DNA of 64,000 nt from Patagioenas fasciata (lineage: Eukaryota > Chordata > Aves > Columbiformes > Columbidae): contig NC_092526.1 of the NCBI RefSeq assembly GCF_037038585.1, positions 36,283,501 to 36,347,500 on the forward strand, read 5' to 3'. Both the position numbers and the translations under genes were made by a program. The notes beneath the pieces are model-generated. The model ran no database searches and was not told the DNA's origin. It was given only the letters and a program-made list of their open reading frames with translations. Below, piece by piece: positions 34,461-47,400 of the stretch (its first letter is position 1; each line of letters opens with the position of its first letter).

Positions 34461-37400
34461 AAGTTGTTTCCAGCACTTTGCTGTGGGGCAGCCACATTGC
34501 AGCAGTCAATGGTTTCCTGCTGAGAGGGTGAGTGTTTGGAAATTTGAAACAGGCTGCCTTTGGCTGTTCCTTTGCACAACAAAGCAGTGAAGGAGAGATG
34601 CGTATCTTTATGACCTGCTGGGATTTCCCTTGCTGCAGCTTGTGCTGGGGGCTTCTGGTCTGCTGTCTCTTCTATAATTCCTGCTTCTGCTCCAGGATGG
34701 AGCAAGAGTGCAAGGGTGCTGCCATCCCAGGCAGGGCGCATGCCTGCTAGACTGAGGGTGCTGTTGCTCCTCGGCGGTGCCCCTAAGGGACAGCTGTCCT
34801 CCCTGCTTCTCCTCCAGCTCAGCATTGTCACTGCTATCTCAGCCACAGCTTAGCACAGAGCGCAGGAAATATGCTTGAGGACAGCAAAATGGCTGAATGG
34901 TTTACATTTGCTCTTTGTTGTCTGTGAAAGAGCTGAGAAGGATGCTTGGCACTGCTTGAAGAGAGCTGGGAAGGAGTCCTTGCCAGGAGGGGTAGCGGAC
35001 TTGTTTTGTGTTTCTAGGAAAAAGCTGCAGGGTGGATCTGGCTCTGGGCCAAAGGGGGCTCAGCTGCAAGCTGTGCTGCATCCCAGGACTGCTTTCAAAG
35101 GGCACAGCCACTCCAGGAGCTGTGGTGGCTTCTGGAGTGACAAAAATAACGAGTCTAAACAATGTGTACTGAAAAATCTGGGAGCAGAAACAGTCTGGGT
35201 GCGGGTTAGCAGGGACCTCAGGGGGTTTGCCAGATGTGTGAGCTCCTGGGTTGGGATGGGTCATTCCCCTGGAAAAGCATGTAAAGGGGTCAGGCTGGTG
35301 CTGGGCTGTGAAGCCAGCCAGGTATGTTATTTGGGGGTAATCTAACAACGAGGTTAAACCTTTGTGCTACCTGGGGCTTGGGTGCTTGCTGCCTACACCA
35401 GGGGAAAATGAAAGCCTGTTCAGGGGGTGAAGCGAACTCGAGAGCAGGAGGAAATTAAAAGAAAAGCAATTAGTAGTGGTCTTTTGGTTCTGCAAGAGGA
35501 GATGAGCACTGCTGCAGCTTGAAAGACAAGCCAATGGAAAATGAGTGAGGAGTGGAAGGAGAAGCACGGCACAGGGTGGGAATCAGGAGTTTTGCTGTGC
35601 AGCTTTGGGAGAGGATGGAGATTGCTGCCAGCCTCCTACCACCTCTTCCAACCAGGGCTTGCTGGGACCAGTCCTGGGCACTGCTGTGCACAAGCAAGCT
35701 GCTGAGCATCTATACGGATGCAAAGAGGGGGCTTAGAAATGGTGCTGTTGTCCGTGGCAGGGGAAAATCAGGTTTTCTACCTGGGTAGCTCATCTCTTTG
35801 CAGCTTGGCGATGCAGGCTGGCCTGACTTCTGCAAACCATGGGGCAGGGGAACTCTGGGTGGGAGCCAGCACCTGCAGTTCCCCCAGCTGGAGCCAGGGC
35901 TGTGTCTGGTGGCTGCTTGTCTGTTCCTTGAGCACCCTGTGCCTCCCTTCTACAGGGAGATGTGCCCTGCCCAGACTGGTGAACACGTTCTGCTCCCTGG
36001 GAATGGCCCAAGCGGCACATTTTCTTGCTGAGAAATGGAAAATATTCTCCTCCCAACTGCTGGAGGGTTTAGCGCATGTTTTTCTGCCCGGTTTTCATGC
36101 TGTGGCTGCTGGATGTGCTCCATGAGAAGCTGCGTGGGAGACGCGGGTGCTCTGTCCCCTGTCCCGGCAGCAGTGTCCCCGGGGCTGGGGGTGGCATGTC
36201 CTGGGGTGCTGCTGACACCACACATGCTGGCTGGGGCAAGCGTGGTTCCTTGCCAAGGGTTCGGTCAGGATCTAGCAAGTAATGATTCTTGAGAATCAAC
36301 ACCTTCCATCATTTCCTCCCTCGTGTTGTCAGAAAACCACCCCCCACACCCCCCCTCATTTTTTTTTTCTTTCTCCAAGAACAGAAGAATAGTGCAGGTG
36401 TTGCCGACCTTTCTGTTTTGGGCCATTTTTATCCCCAAACCGCAATGCTCTCAATCCCAAAAAGCCTACGCTTTGGGCTGTTTCCATTTTCTGAGTATAA
36501 GGGGTACGTTTTTGCCTGGAGAAAAGGGGAAAAAAGAGCCCTGAAAGTGAGATTTACTTTGTTCACCTTCAAGTCTCCATGGTAGGGCAGGGGAAGAGGC
36601 TGTGACTTCATCCCTTCCCGGTATCCCGAATGTGTGATGTCCCTGCATCCCATGGTACCCCTATGAGGAGAGGATCTCTATGAACACTGGAGGGCCAGAA
36701 AAAGGAGCCCAAAAGTATTATCTCCTCTCTTTCAGCTCCCACGCTGCATCTGCAACCTCCCCTCTTGCTCAACCCACTCATCTTTCCTAAGAAGCCGAGC
36801 CAAGCTTTCCCACAGACCCAGACAGCTATTAGAGAAATATTATTACCAGATGGTTTGTTTTTTTCCATAGGACCAGAGGCCAGCGTGAGGTAATGGGGAA
36901 AACATTAACCCACCCCGCATCAGCCTGGGGCTGTGGCTTTGCTGGTGGGGCTGTGCTGTGTCCTGGCTGTGCCGGCGTGCAAGGGGTCTGCAGAGCAGGG
37001 TTTGGGGGGTAACTCGTACCCCATGTGTGCTGGAACAGCAGAGCAGCTAGAAACCTCTCCTTGGACTTGCAGTAGCCCTGTGGGGTGGCTTGGGAAGGGA
37101 AGAGTATGTCCCCAAACAGTGCGGGGAGGGAGGGAAGGGTCCCTCCAGGACAGCTCGAGATGGTAGGAGCAAAGCCCAGCTGGCAAAGTGCACTGTGGGG
37201 AAGTTCGAGTCGGGTGAGCCAGTGATTTGAGCGGAGGAGAAGCGCCACGTCATGGCTGTCCTGCCTCTTGCAGGGTCAGTAGGAGCGCCTGGCACAGAAA
37301 AAGTGCCAAGGTGCCACTTTGAATAGGGGTGTCAAGGGATTTGGAAGATGCTGTATGATATGGATTAGCTCTTCTTTTTTTGCAGGTGGGTGGGTGATTG

Positions 37401-38227
37401 TGAGCCCCTCCTCTGGTGCTGCTGAGCCCCCTCTGTGCCCATGGTAGGACATTCACAAGGCACCACCCACCTGTGCTGGGAGAGGTGATGCTTTCCTGCT
37501 TGGAGAGGTTTCTCTGCCACCTCCTCCTGCATTGAAGTGCTGTGGGAAGCTAGATTATCATGTGCAGAAACACCACAAACCACACTCTTTCCAGTGGGGT
37601 CTGTGGTTGGTATAGTGCTATGCTCAGACCACGACTGCTCCTGCCTTGCAGGTCCGAGCAATGGAGATGGAGCGGTCATGGCTGAGCCATGGGGTCCTAC
37701 AACCAGCATGGAGAGGTGCAGCCCATGGTAACCAGACAACATGGAAGCCTCACCAAGCAAATGTCTTCACCATCCCAAACACATGGCAGGTTTTGGGTGC
37801 TCACATCACCGGTGGGGGGAAGGTGACACAGCCAGCTGGCAGGAGGCTGGTGGCGCTTCATGTGGTTGCAAACAGGGAAATTTCAGTTCTTGTTGATTGT
37901 GGTGTTTCTTGGGACTGTGTGGCAGGACAAAGTAGTCCCAGCTGCAGAAGATGGATCTGGAAACCTGCCACTTGATCCTTCCTTGCCTTCCAAAGCACCC
38001 TTTGGTTCTAAGTGTGTTGGTGGGTTCAATCCTGGCTTTTCCCAGGGGAGTTCCATTTCAGCTCGTTTCCATATTTCTTACAGAAGAAGCATTTTCCATT
38101 TCTAAGTGGACTCGATTAAAGGGAAGGAAAAGTTGCATGAATGAGTTAATAGCAGAAAAACAAAGCAAACTGATTCTTTTGTCAGTCTCTGGGAGGAGAA
38201 AAAGCAAAAATTCTGTCCTAAGTGCAC

Positions 38228-38283
38228 TTTTTTTTTTTTTTCCAACACTCCAGTTTGGTCTGGAATAGGACTAAAATTTTATT
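38228..38283 (-). other. Possible 3' end with poly(A) tract, minus strand (retrocopy candidate)
   Basis: On the minus strand an AATAAA (38283-38278) is followed 36 nt later by 14 consecutive A (38241-38228). This looks like the end of a retroposed transcript. No parent gene is recognised in the preceding minus-strand sequence, and target-site duplications were not identified. Confidence 0.3.
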
Positions 38284-41100
38284 GTTTTGCTGTTCAACAC
38301 AGTGATACAGGCTGGGACTTGGGATGGGGAGTTCTCGTCTGCCAGAGCACACAGGCATCATGGAGAGGCTCTCCTTGCTCATCTGCATGGCACTCCGGAG
38401 AGATGCTGGCCCCATACAGGTAGATGGAGGAAGATCCCTTGCTCCTGGAGGACCTGGTGTGGCAGAGCCATAGCGCTCCACTTGCTTGGCCTCATGTGAA
38501 GAAGGAAAAGGGAACATCCTTCGCAGGCATGTGTCCTTAGATTTTGGGACCCGGTGACGTGCTGCTAGGCCCAATGATTGCAACACCCCTAGGGTCAGCC
38601 TGCAAACTGGTGTCCAGCTATCAGCTGGATTTCTGCAAAACTAGCCCACGCTTTTCCAAGGAAACGGCTGTTCAATGCCCAGAGGACGCTGCTGGCTCTA
38701 GTTTAGCAGTGTGGACCTGGACAAGGCAGTGTTTTAAAATGCTTTTGAAGCTGGACATGGATCCAAGCCCACAGTCCGGTTGGATAGTGGAGAGGATGCT
38801 CCTGGGACATTACGCCTGATAAGAGCCCCCAGGGCTGGTGTCTGGGTGCCAGGCAGGGAGCAGGGTCCCTGGTGTGATGGGGGAAGCCTTACTGACTCTG
38901 GGTGCTGGAGTGCACTGGGTCTGACAGGCTGCAGCTGCCTGGAGCCATATACGGTCAGCAGGCGCCTTGCACAAGCCATACCATTATCATTAAGTCTCTG
39001 CTGGCGGGGCCAGCTGGCCTCCAGCTTGCAAGGCTCTGCAGAGCTGTTCACGGGCTGGATGTGATGTGCTTTCCCTTCCTGTAAGAAGGTGGGGAGGGAT
39101 CGGCTCTTCTTCAGCTGAGGGCAATTCCCTGAGAGAGAAGGGGAGAGAGAAACGGATAAAGCAAATAGGAAATGTCTCTGGTGTGCAGATTCAGGGATGC
39201 CTCTGATGAGCTGATGCAGGAAAACAGGTCCCTTCCCAGCACCCCTCTTCCTGGGAGCTTTTGGCTGTTTTTCAAAATCGCAGGTGAGCTCCTTCATGGG
39301 AGTGCTGAGGAGCCATGCTGGAGAGCCAGGTCAGGTCTGATCCCCCTTGAACTGTCACACAACAGGATTTGTCCCTCGACAAATTTGCTTTCTTGGAAAA
39401 CATCCTCAGTAAGTTTGAGATCCCTTGAAAATTTGCCTTTTGGTGTCCTCATCTCCTGGTGCACAGCTGGGTGGTTATTGACACCAGCCAGGTTCATGTT
39501 CATACTAAATCTTTTCAGCTGGGGGAAAAAATATTATTTCTTCAGCACAACAAACACCTGGCTATTTTGGGGCTGGAAAGTCTCTTCCCGTTCCCAACAC
39601 ACACAGTTTTTTTTCACATCTTGGTGTCGGCCTCTGATGCTGCCCGACCTCCCTCCCAGAAGGAGCGTTGTTGGTCTGGCTGCCCCTCCGTCAAAGCACA
39701 TGGCACCCTGAGGCTCTCCGAAGTCCTAGAGAAGCTGCAGATGGGGTGCCCAGCAGCAGTCCTGCCCCTCTTTGGGATCACCAGCTTCTCCTCTTTATTT
39801 TGTTTTAATGTCAGCTTCCACAGGTGCACCTAAATTTGTATTGGCAGGAAAAACATCATCTGTTGTGCTGTTGGGTTTGCAAGGTTTCACTTCAGCAAAG
39901 TTTGTGTGGGTTGTTTTTTTTTCCCCCGCTAACTTTAGATTTGTTTATCCAAAGAGTCATTATTTGATGCATCTGCCTCAATAGTGTGGACAAGCTACTC
40001 CACTGATGTAACTTGCAATCAGTGCAGCTACGGCTTTTTTTTTTTCAGTTGTTATGAGACGACTTCCTACAGCCAAGTCTATGACATTTTCACCTGATCA
40101 TTCACACAAAGATGCTGTCAGAGTAGTGGTGTGTGAAAGGCAGGGTGATGGATGTGACAGACAGCCCTGCATGGCCCTGCGAAGCAGCACAGCACATCTC
40201 CTTCTGCTTTAGTGCAACCAACTTGTGTGCAAACCATTTGTACTGATGGGGTTTGTGCTGTCAATTCTTTGCCCTTTGGAGCCATCTTGGACAAACCATC
40301 AATTTGCTATTTAATGCCAGCTTTTGATCTCCTCCTGTACTTGTGGGAGCAGGTTACAGCTGTAGCAGAATCAGCACCCAGGTGTTTCATCTCTCTCCAA
40401 TAGCACATAATGCTCCTGTTGTGATGAGGGGTTTGGCAGTCTGAATCTGAGCTCAGCAGCATGGGACTTGTCTACAGTGCTGGCCATGGAGAGCAAATGG
40501 TTTACAACACCTTGGGGGTCGTTGCTGTGGAGTCCAGCTCCCCACTGCTGCAGGTCCTCAGGAAAGATGCTCATCTCCAGGAATCCCTAAGGGCTTTGGG
40601 CTCCTGCTTCTACTTCCTGGCTTTGACAGCTTTGACTCCATCCTTGCTCCTTCCCCTGAGCATGGCCAGCTGGGGGTTATTCCCAGTCTGTGGGGGTCCC
40701 TGTGAGGTTTTTCTCAGTTTTCCCCTCAGCTTTCTGACTGGCTTGAGTGGAAAGCCCTGAAAGTTGGGGAGCAAGGTGGTGCTTCAAAAATGTGGTGCCT
40801 CCATGGTGCTCCCATCCCTGGGTGACGATGCAACTGCTCCAGTGGTGGGGACACCCCAGGTCAACAGGGGCAAGACAGGCCAGCTATCATGAAGGTGGGG
40901 ATGCAATGGGAATGCCTGTCCCCCTGTCCGTGGAGCTGGGAGGGAGCAGTCTCGCAGGTGCCCCGATCCCCCTGCCCCACAGAGCAGGCTGACCCCTGAG
41001 GGGGATGCTGGTGCTGGGCACAGCCCATGTCAGGGCTCCCTGTGTGAGGTTTGCAGAGACCGCAGGCACCCAGTGGCTAGGGTGTCATGACAGGTACAGC

Positions 41101-41386
41101 GACATCCAGAAAAAGGGTAAGGAGAAATGCCTCATTCATTTCTGACTCACAGCTGACAGCCCCTGATCCCTCCCTCCCTCCCTCCGTCCTCAGGCTGGAG
41201 AAGTCTCCTCCTCACCCTTACCCTCCTGCCTGCTCTCCCTCCCACGGAAACCAAGGGGAAAGCGGTAAAAAATATTTTCAGCAACTCCTGCCTCTGGATC
41301 GTGGCCTCTCTCAGCTGCTGGGTTCTCCTTCCCTGCTCTTTTTTTTTTCCTTCAATCCAGCTCAATGGTAATCTGAACCAAGAAAA
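41101..41386 (+). promoter_or_regulatory. COL6A1: COL6A1 proximal promoter / 5'UTR region
   Basis: Contains an AP-1 consensus TGACTCA at 41143-41149, a CCCT-repeat pyrimidine tract at 41168-41188, and a long T/C tract at 41328-41352 ending in aatccag at 41360. No TATA box is placed at a convincing distance from the ATG, in line with the TATA-less promoters described for type VI collagen genes. Transcription start not determined. A three-codon upstream ORF (ATG-GTA-ATC-TGA) occupies 41365-41376. Confidence 0.5.
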
Positions 41387-41495
41387 ATGAGGCTGCGAGA
41401 CTTTCTATTCACTTTGCTGCTTCCGGCCGGCTTCCTAGGAGGGGGCTCATGGGCTCAGCGCCCAGTAATCACCACCCGGGTCGCAAATGCAGAAG
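41387..41495 (+). CDS. COL6A1: COL6A1 exon 1 (residues 1-36 plus one base)
   Basis: [20 protein letters not shown] then [16 protein letters not shown]: a signal peptide with basic n-region and Leu-rich core. ATG has A at -3. Donor GAAG|gtaagc, phase 1. Confidence 0.94.
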
Positions 41496-44400
41496 GTAAG
41501 CCCGAGCTGCTTCCCAGGGTGGCTTTCTTCCCCTGGATCTTCAGATAAGTTTGCCTCCTGGGCAGACTTCTCCGCTGCTGCACACAGCCGCAGTTTTGTT
41601 GGGACGTTTGGCGGAATAGTTGTGTTTGACAGGGAGAGCGATGTAGGATCAGAAAGAATCTACAAGACATACACACTTTAAAAGGTTTTTGGCTTTTTCT
41701 CCTTGATTCTGTCTTGTCAGATCTTACCAGTAGCACGGGGGTGCAGGAGAGGGGGATAACAGATGATACCAGTTTATCTTTGTAAAATATTTTGGTTTTG
41801 ACACTGGCTGTTAAGGGACGCTTTCATTTTTGCTCTCCTTTGCAATGATATTTGTGCCAGAATGTGTCAGAAAATCATTAATTTCTCATTGTATGAATTG
41901 CTATCATGTCTTGGTTTTGTTTTTTTAAGTGATTGCTGCAGCTGCATGTTATTTTACACAATAACTAGTATTAGTATTGCAAAGATATCCTTTGAATGTA
42001 AATGGAAAAAAATGATAGGAAACTGTTAAACCCTGCAAAGCATTGTTTTCTGAGTATGTGCTCTGTCCAGCTTACACTTGATGATGAAACAGAAATGAGC
42101 AACCTCACCCATCTGTGCGTACTTCTGTGTCTTGCATGGGGTTGGGACTTGACAGTGGTTCTCTTGGTGCAGGCACTGGGAGGGGAGATGGGTACAGATG
42201 TGGGGGGAGCTCAGGTTTGAGAGGTGATGCAGTGAGGCCACCTGCCCACTCCTCCCTCTCCACTTCTTCCCAGACTGCCCTGTGGACCTGTTCTTCGTCC
42301 TGGACACCTCTGAGAGTGTCGCCCTGAGAGTGAAACCCTTTGGGGACCTGGTTGCCCAAGTGAAAGATTTCACCAACCGGTTCATTGATAAGCTGACAAA
42401 CAGGTACACCTCCTGGGGTTTGGTCCAGGCTGCTTTAGGGATGGTGCTGAATGGGGTGCTGAGACTACCTTGTGTGACCATCAAGGAGGGAGAGGAAAAA
42501 GGAAGGAAGCCAGGGAGGGGGTGGGAGCGTCTCCTCCCTCTACCGGTCTGTGTCGCCCTGTTTCTGCTCTATCAATGCTGAGGCCAGTACTGTGCCTTTA
42601 GCAGGGCTGCCTGCACCCATTCTCCAGAAAGCAAGGGCTTTTCCTGGAGTGGTAAATGCAACACCCCAGCCCCACCACCTCTGGCTGTCTGGGTGGTTAT
42701 TCTATAGTGCCAAAGCAGTGTTGATCCCCATGCCATCAGCTGCCCAGGCCCAGGACAACCCAGGTGCTTGAGTGATAGCAAGGCACCTCTGATGTTAAGC
42801 CCAGCAAACCCTCCCTTGCAACTGGCATCCATCAGGGACACCCTGCAGCACTGAACCCAGCTTTGGGTGCCCCTTATCCACCCCAGTGCCCAGCCCTTTA
42901 TCTGCCACCTCCTCACCCACTATTGCAGCCACCAACCCTGGTTTGCTCCTGTCTTTCCCAGGGTGAGGTCACCCAGGAGTGCCAAAGCTCCCAGATCCCA
43001 GAGCGGGTGATGCTGGGAAGGGCTGCAGGCAGAGGCCATGGCTTGCCTGCTGGTGGGAGATCCTGGGATGTGTGGGAGCACCACAAGTCCTGAAGGCGCA
43101 TGGATCTTGCTGAGGCCATAGGGACAGCAGGAAATACGTGCTGGTGCCCAGAGGGGCACCGGGAGGGATGCCTCAGTGCTGCATGAGCTGGAGAGGCAGG
43201 GCCTGCATCTCAAAACAGGTGGAAGGTGGTTAACAGATCACCTGCCCATTGCCCAGGCAAGAGAGCTACTTTACAAGGTATGGAGTGGCCACTAGAAGCC
43301 TTGTGCTTCAGAACGGCCTGCCAGGCCTCCATCAATGCAGCATGACTCTCTCCTAAGAAAGACTCTGGGTTTTGTCCAAAGCCTCCGCTGCATGCAGAGA
43401 GAGGGATGGGCCTCCTGAGCCCGTGCCAAAAACCCCTGTGCCCTACCTGTGCTGGAGACATCTCTGGAAGCACTGTGCATACCATGCTGTCAGGCATCCA
43501 CAGCACGTGTGGTATGGCAACTGGTGATGGTGAGGCAACTGACGGATGTGGGGTGGAGGGGAGAGCATTAGGCAGTTCTCAGGTGGCTTTAGGAAAGGTC
43601 CTGCTGGGCAGAGAGAAGATGAGCTTGGGAAAGCAAGGGAGCTGTGCAACCCCATCCCTTCGAGATTGTCCCTGGCATCCTGAAAAGACTATTTTTGGGG
43701 CACTGACCGAAGCACAGGGAGTTGTGATGCCTCTGTCCCAGGGAGTCACAGGTGCAGGCTGTGTCAGCGCATAGGACAGGGCTTCAACACACATTCATCT
43801 GTCTCAGTAGGAGCATCCTTCAGAGGGAGGCGTCCCTCTTTATTTTAACATATCCAGCAGAGGAAACCTCACTGCAGTCCTGGGTGGGGTGTTTCAGCAG
43901 TTACCTACCTTGCAGACACACACCTGGCTGTCTGGCTCAGCCTCTCCTGCTCAGCTCCAGCCACTGCAGCCTGGTACCTCTTTGGGAAGCCTCTCTACCA
44001 CACTGTCTGATGTCTCTGGACACCACCAGTGGCTCACTTGTGCTTTTCCACCTCCTGGACAAACTGCCTGCTCCCAAGGCTGGTCTTTGCATGTGAAGCA
44101 CATCCCAGCCTTGCAGGACAGCAGGAAGCCCTAGCAAAGCCCTGCAATGTTTGGCAGAGGGTTTGCATTTTGCATGGCAGGCCAGTGCATGTGAAGCGGA
44201 GGTGGTGGCAGGGAGTGGACGAAGGTGCTGAAAGCCCGTGTCCTGGTGTGCCCGTGCAGGTACTACCGCTGCGACCGCAACCTGGTGTGGAATGCCGGAG
44301 CGCTGCACTACAGCGATGAGGTTGTGCTCATCAAAAGCCTCACCTCAATGCCCAGCGGCCGGAACGAGCTGAAAAACAGCGTCTCAGCCGTGAACTACAT

Positions 44401-47400
44401 TGGGAAGGGCACCTACACTGACTGCGCCATAAAGCGAGGCATCGAGGAGCTGCTCATTGGGTAAGGCTGTGGGGGTGGAGGCATCTGATGCTGATGGTAA
44501 GGCTGTGGTGGATGGAGGCTGGAAGCATCCGGGTTAGGATGTCCCTGTGTGTTGTGCAGAGCTGTCCCCAAGCTGAGAGAGATCATTTAAGTACAAAATA
44601 GGCACAGGGGTGGCAGGTTGCTGGTGCCTAGCTTTACTGGGATGAGGCATTGCCCTGACCACTGGCTGGGGCACTGCCTGGGGTGAGTGGCCAGAGGTTC
44701 CCAAGCCACTCCTCTCCAGATAAATCTGCTGAATCCTTGCAATGTTAAATCCTGTGTTGAAACCCTTGCAGTGGCTCCCATCACAAGGAGAATAAATACC
44801 TGATCGTGGTGACTGATGGACACCCCTTGGAAGGGTACAAGGAGCCCTGTGGAGGCCTGGATGATGCTGCCAATGAAGCCAAACATTTGGGGATCAAAGT
44901 GTTCTCTGTCGCCATCTCCCCCAACCACCTGGTAGGAAACGTGGTGGGGATGTTCCCGGCAGGGATCCTGAGTGAGACAACAGGACCCCTAGAATGGCAA
45001 AGGAGGCTCTGAGTGCCCATCAGAGTCTCTCGCTGGAGGGAGGATGTGGGTCCCCAGGGTGGTCTCTGGGGATGGGTCCTGTGTGGGTACCCACAGGTCT
45101 CACTTTGCCTTCCCTACCCCCAACCCTAGGACCAGCGGCTCAACATCATTGCCACGGACCATGCCTACCGCCGCAACTTCACTGCCACCAGCCTGAAGCC
45201 AACCCGGGAGCTTGATGTGGAGGAAACCATCAACACCATTATCGATATGATTGTGAGTACTGCCTGTGCCGTACGATCAGCCCACTCCTCCCTGGGCTCA
45301 CCTGTCCCACTTAAATCTCCTCTCTTTGCTTTTTTGTCTTGCAGAAAGTTAACACGGAGCAATCGGTGAGTGTCCACCAGAGCCTTGCTTCTCGTAGTCC
45401 TGTACCTGAGTCTGTCCCCTGTGGGTCACCCACAGCCAAGCAGGGGCTTGGTGGCACAGCCCTGCCCTGCAGACAGCCTCTGTCAGCTTGGGGAGCTCCC
45501 CCTGGCAGGGTGCAGCCTGGCCCTGGTGCTGCCCACTGCCTCTAATGCTGTTGTCTCCTTCTCTTTGGGCAGTGCTGCTCCTTCGAGTGCCAGGTGAGTT
45601 GGGCTTTGGAAGCCACACCATCCCCTCCCCTTGCATCCCCATGGCCCCAGGCGGTGCCTTGGTGGCTGATCTAACCCATATCTCTCTCCTGTAGCCTCCC
45701 CGAGGGCCACCCGGGCCTCCTGGTGACCCAGGCAATGAGGTGAGGGACCAGCCATGGTGTGGTAGTGGGCTGGTGGGATGGGCTCACTTGGGGATGCTCA
45801 GAGATCTGTGGGGCATGTGTCCTCAGCACCCCACCACTGTTCCATGGAGAGGTGGATGAGGACCCACACTGTGCTCCCATGCATTCAGCATCATCTGCTC
45901 CCCATATCCATGGATCATTACTGCTATCTGCTCTCCTTTCAACAGGTCACTGTTCTGTTCCTGGGGATGATAAGCTAACTTTATTTCTGTCCTGTATTGC
46001 AGGGAGAAAGAGGCAAGCCAGGTCTTCCTGGCCAGAAAGGAGAGGCTGGAGACCCTGTAAGTAAAGGACCAGCCCTGTTGATGCTGCACAGGGGCTATTT
46101 TTCAGCCATTTCTGGCCAGACCTCTTTGATGCATCCTCCCCAGCCCTTGCCCTTGCATCACCCTGTTTCCATGTAGTGTCACAGCCAGCTGTCCCCCTCC
46201 GTAGCCACCCTGCTGAGCAGTGACTCCTGGTGGGCAGTGGGGTGCCCCCCTCCTCTGTTACTACAAGGCTTCCTTGTTCCTCACCTAAAATAGCCATTGC
46301 TCTTGAAGGACACATCTCTGACTCATGTGTGCCAGCCCAAGGGTGGACTCTGGGCTCCCTCCTGCGTCCTCTGACACAACAAGCACACCAGTGTTACTGG
46401 GAAAACTTTGGTATATAATTAGCTAATAGCATGAGGAAACTCCTTCCCTCCTCCCTTTTTTTTTTTTTTTTTTTTTTACTAGATGCACTTATTTTTGGGA
46501 GGTGCGTTTCTCCCACTCATGTGAGTGTGCAGTTACTCAGCTTGTGCATTCCCAATTTGGAAACTGGATGTCATGCACACACAGATTTTTTCCTTCCCTT
46601 TTATCCCAAATGATGTGTCCCCAAATGCCCCGTTTTCCTCATCCCCAGGAAGGGCTGGAGATGGTGGAGGTGAAGGCAGGTGCCCTCTGCCCTTCACAAT
46701 GGTCCTGTGCCCAGAGACAAGGAGTGGAATTATGGGGGAGCCTCCTGTGGGAGGGTACGGCAGCTGGGGCAAACTGCCGCACGCTGACAGTGGTGACAGT
46801 ATCTGCCTTCATAACACTATGTTTCTGTCCTCTAGGGCAGGCCAGGAGACATGGGACCTGTTGGCTACCAAGGAATGAAGGTACGTGGGGCTGCAGGGTG
46901 ACGGGCATGGTTCTTAGATGGGCCACAGGCTTTGTGCTGCATGTTCTCATTCTGATTTCCTCTCTCCTTTCATCTTTAGGGTGACAAAGGAAGTCGAGGA
47001 GAAAAGGTGAGGATGATGAGGATGTTGAGGGAAGAACTCTGTGTCCCTCTGCTTGGTTAGCCCAGGCTGAAGCTGCCAGGTGTTGGGGTCTGGTAGGTGC
47101 CTGTGCATCCATCTGTTCTGCCAGCCCTGCCCATGCCAGGAGCAGGGATCCCTTGGGATCAGTCAGTTTGCTGCTGACACAGCCTTGGGCTTTGGATGAG
47201 CACTCTGCAATAGGCACAGTCGGGCAAAACATGAGGGACCAGAAGTGTGCAGGGCCATGGTGAATGCCTGTACCCCCAGACTGAGCTGGCATGGGGACCG
47301 CAGCATGGTGCGGGGGATGGATCTACTCTGCACAGGGGCCTGACATCTCTCTCCTTCCCTTTGCAGGGCTCTAGAGGAGCCAAAGGAGCCAAGGTCAGCC

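Larger units (their letters stand above)
24300..41100. other. Intergenic region between PCBP3 and COL6A1
   Basis: About 17 kb without a supported protein gene. Recognised contents are the CR1 3' end at 32270, the long CR1 at 33175-34460, an A run at 27467-27481, AT-rich blocks at 26,800-27,100 and 27,530-27,620, a weak two-exon transcript candidate at 30180-31010, and a minus-strand poly(A)-like end at 38228-38283. The rest shows nothing I can identify. The stretch up to about 5 kb before COL6A1 (36,000-41,000) is where a distal enhancer of the gene is known in mouse, but no element can be called from sequence alone. Confidence 0.75.
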
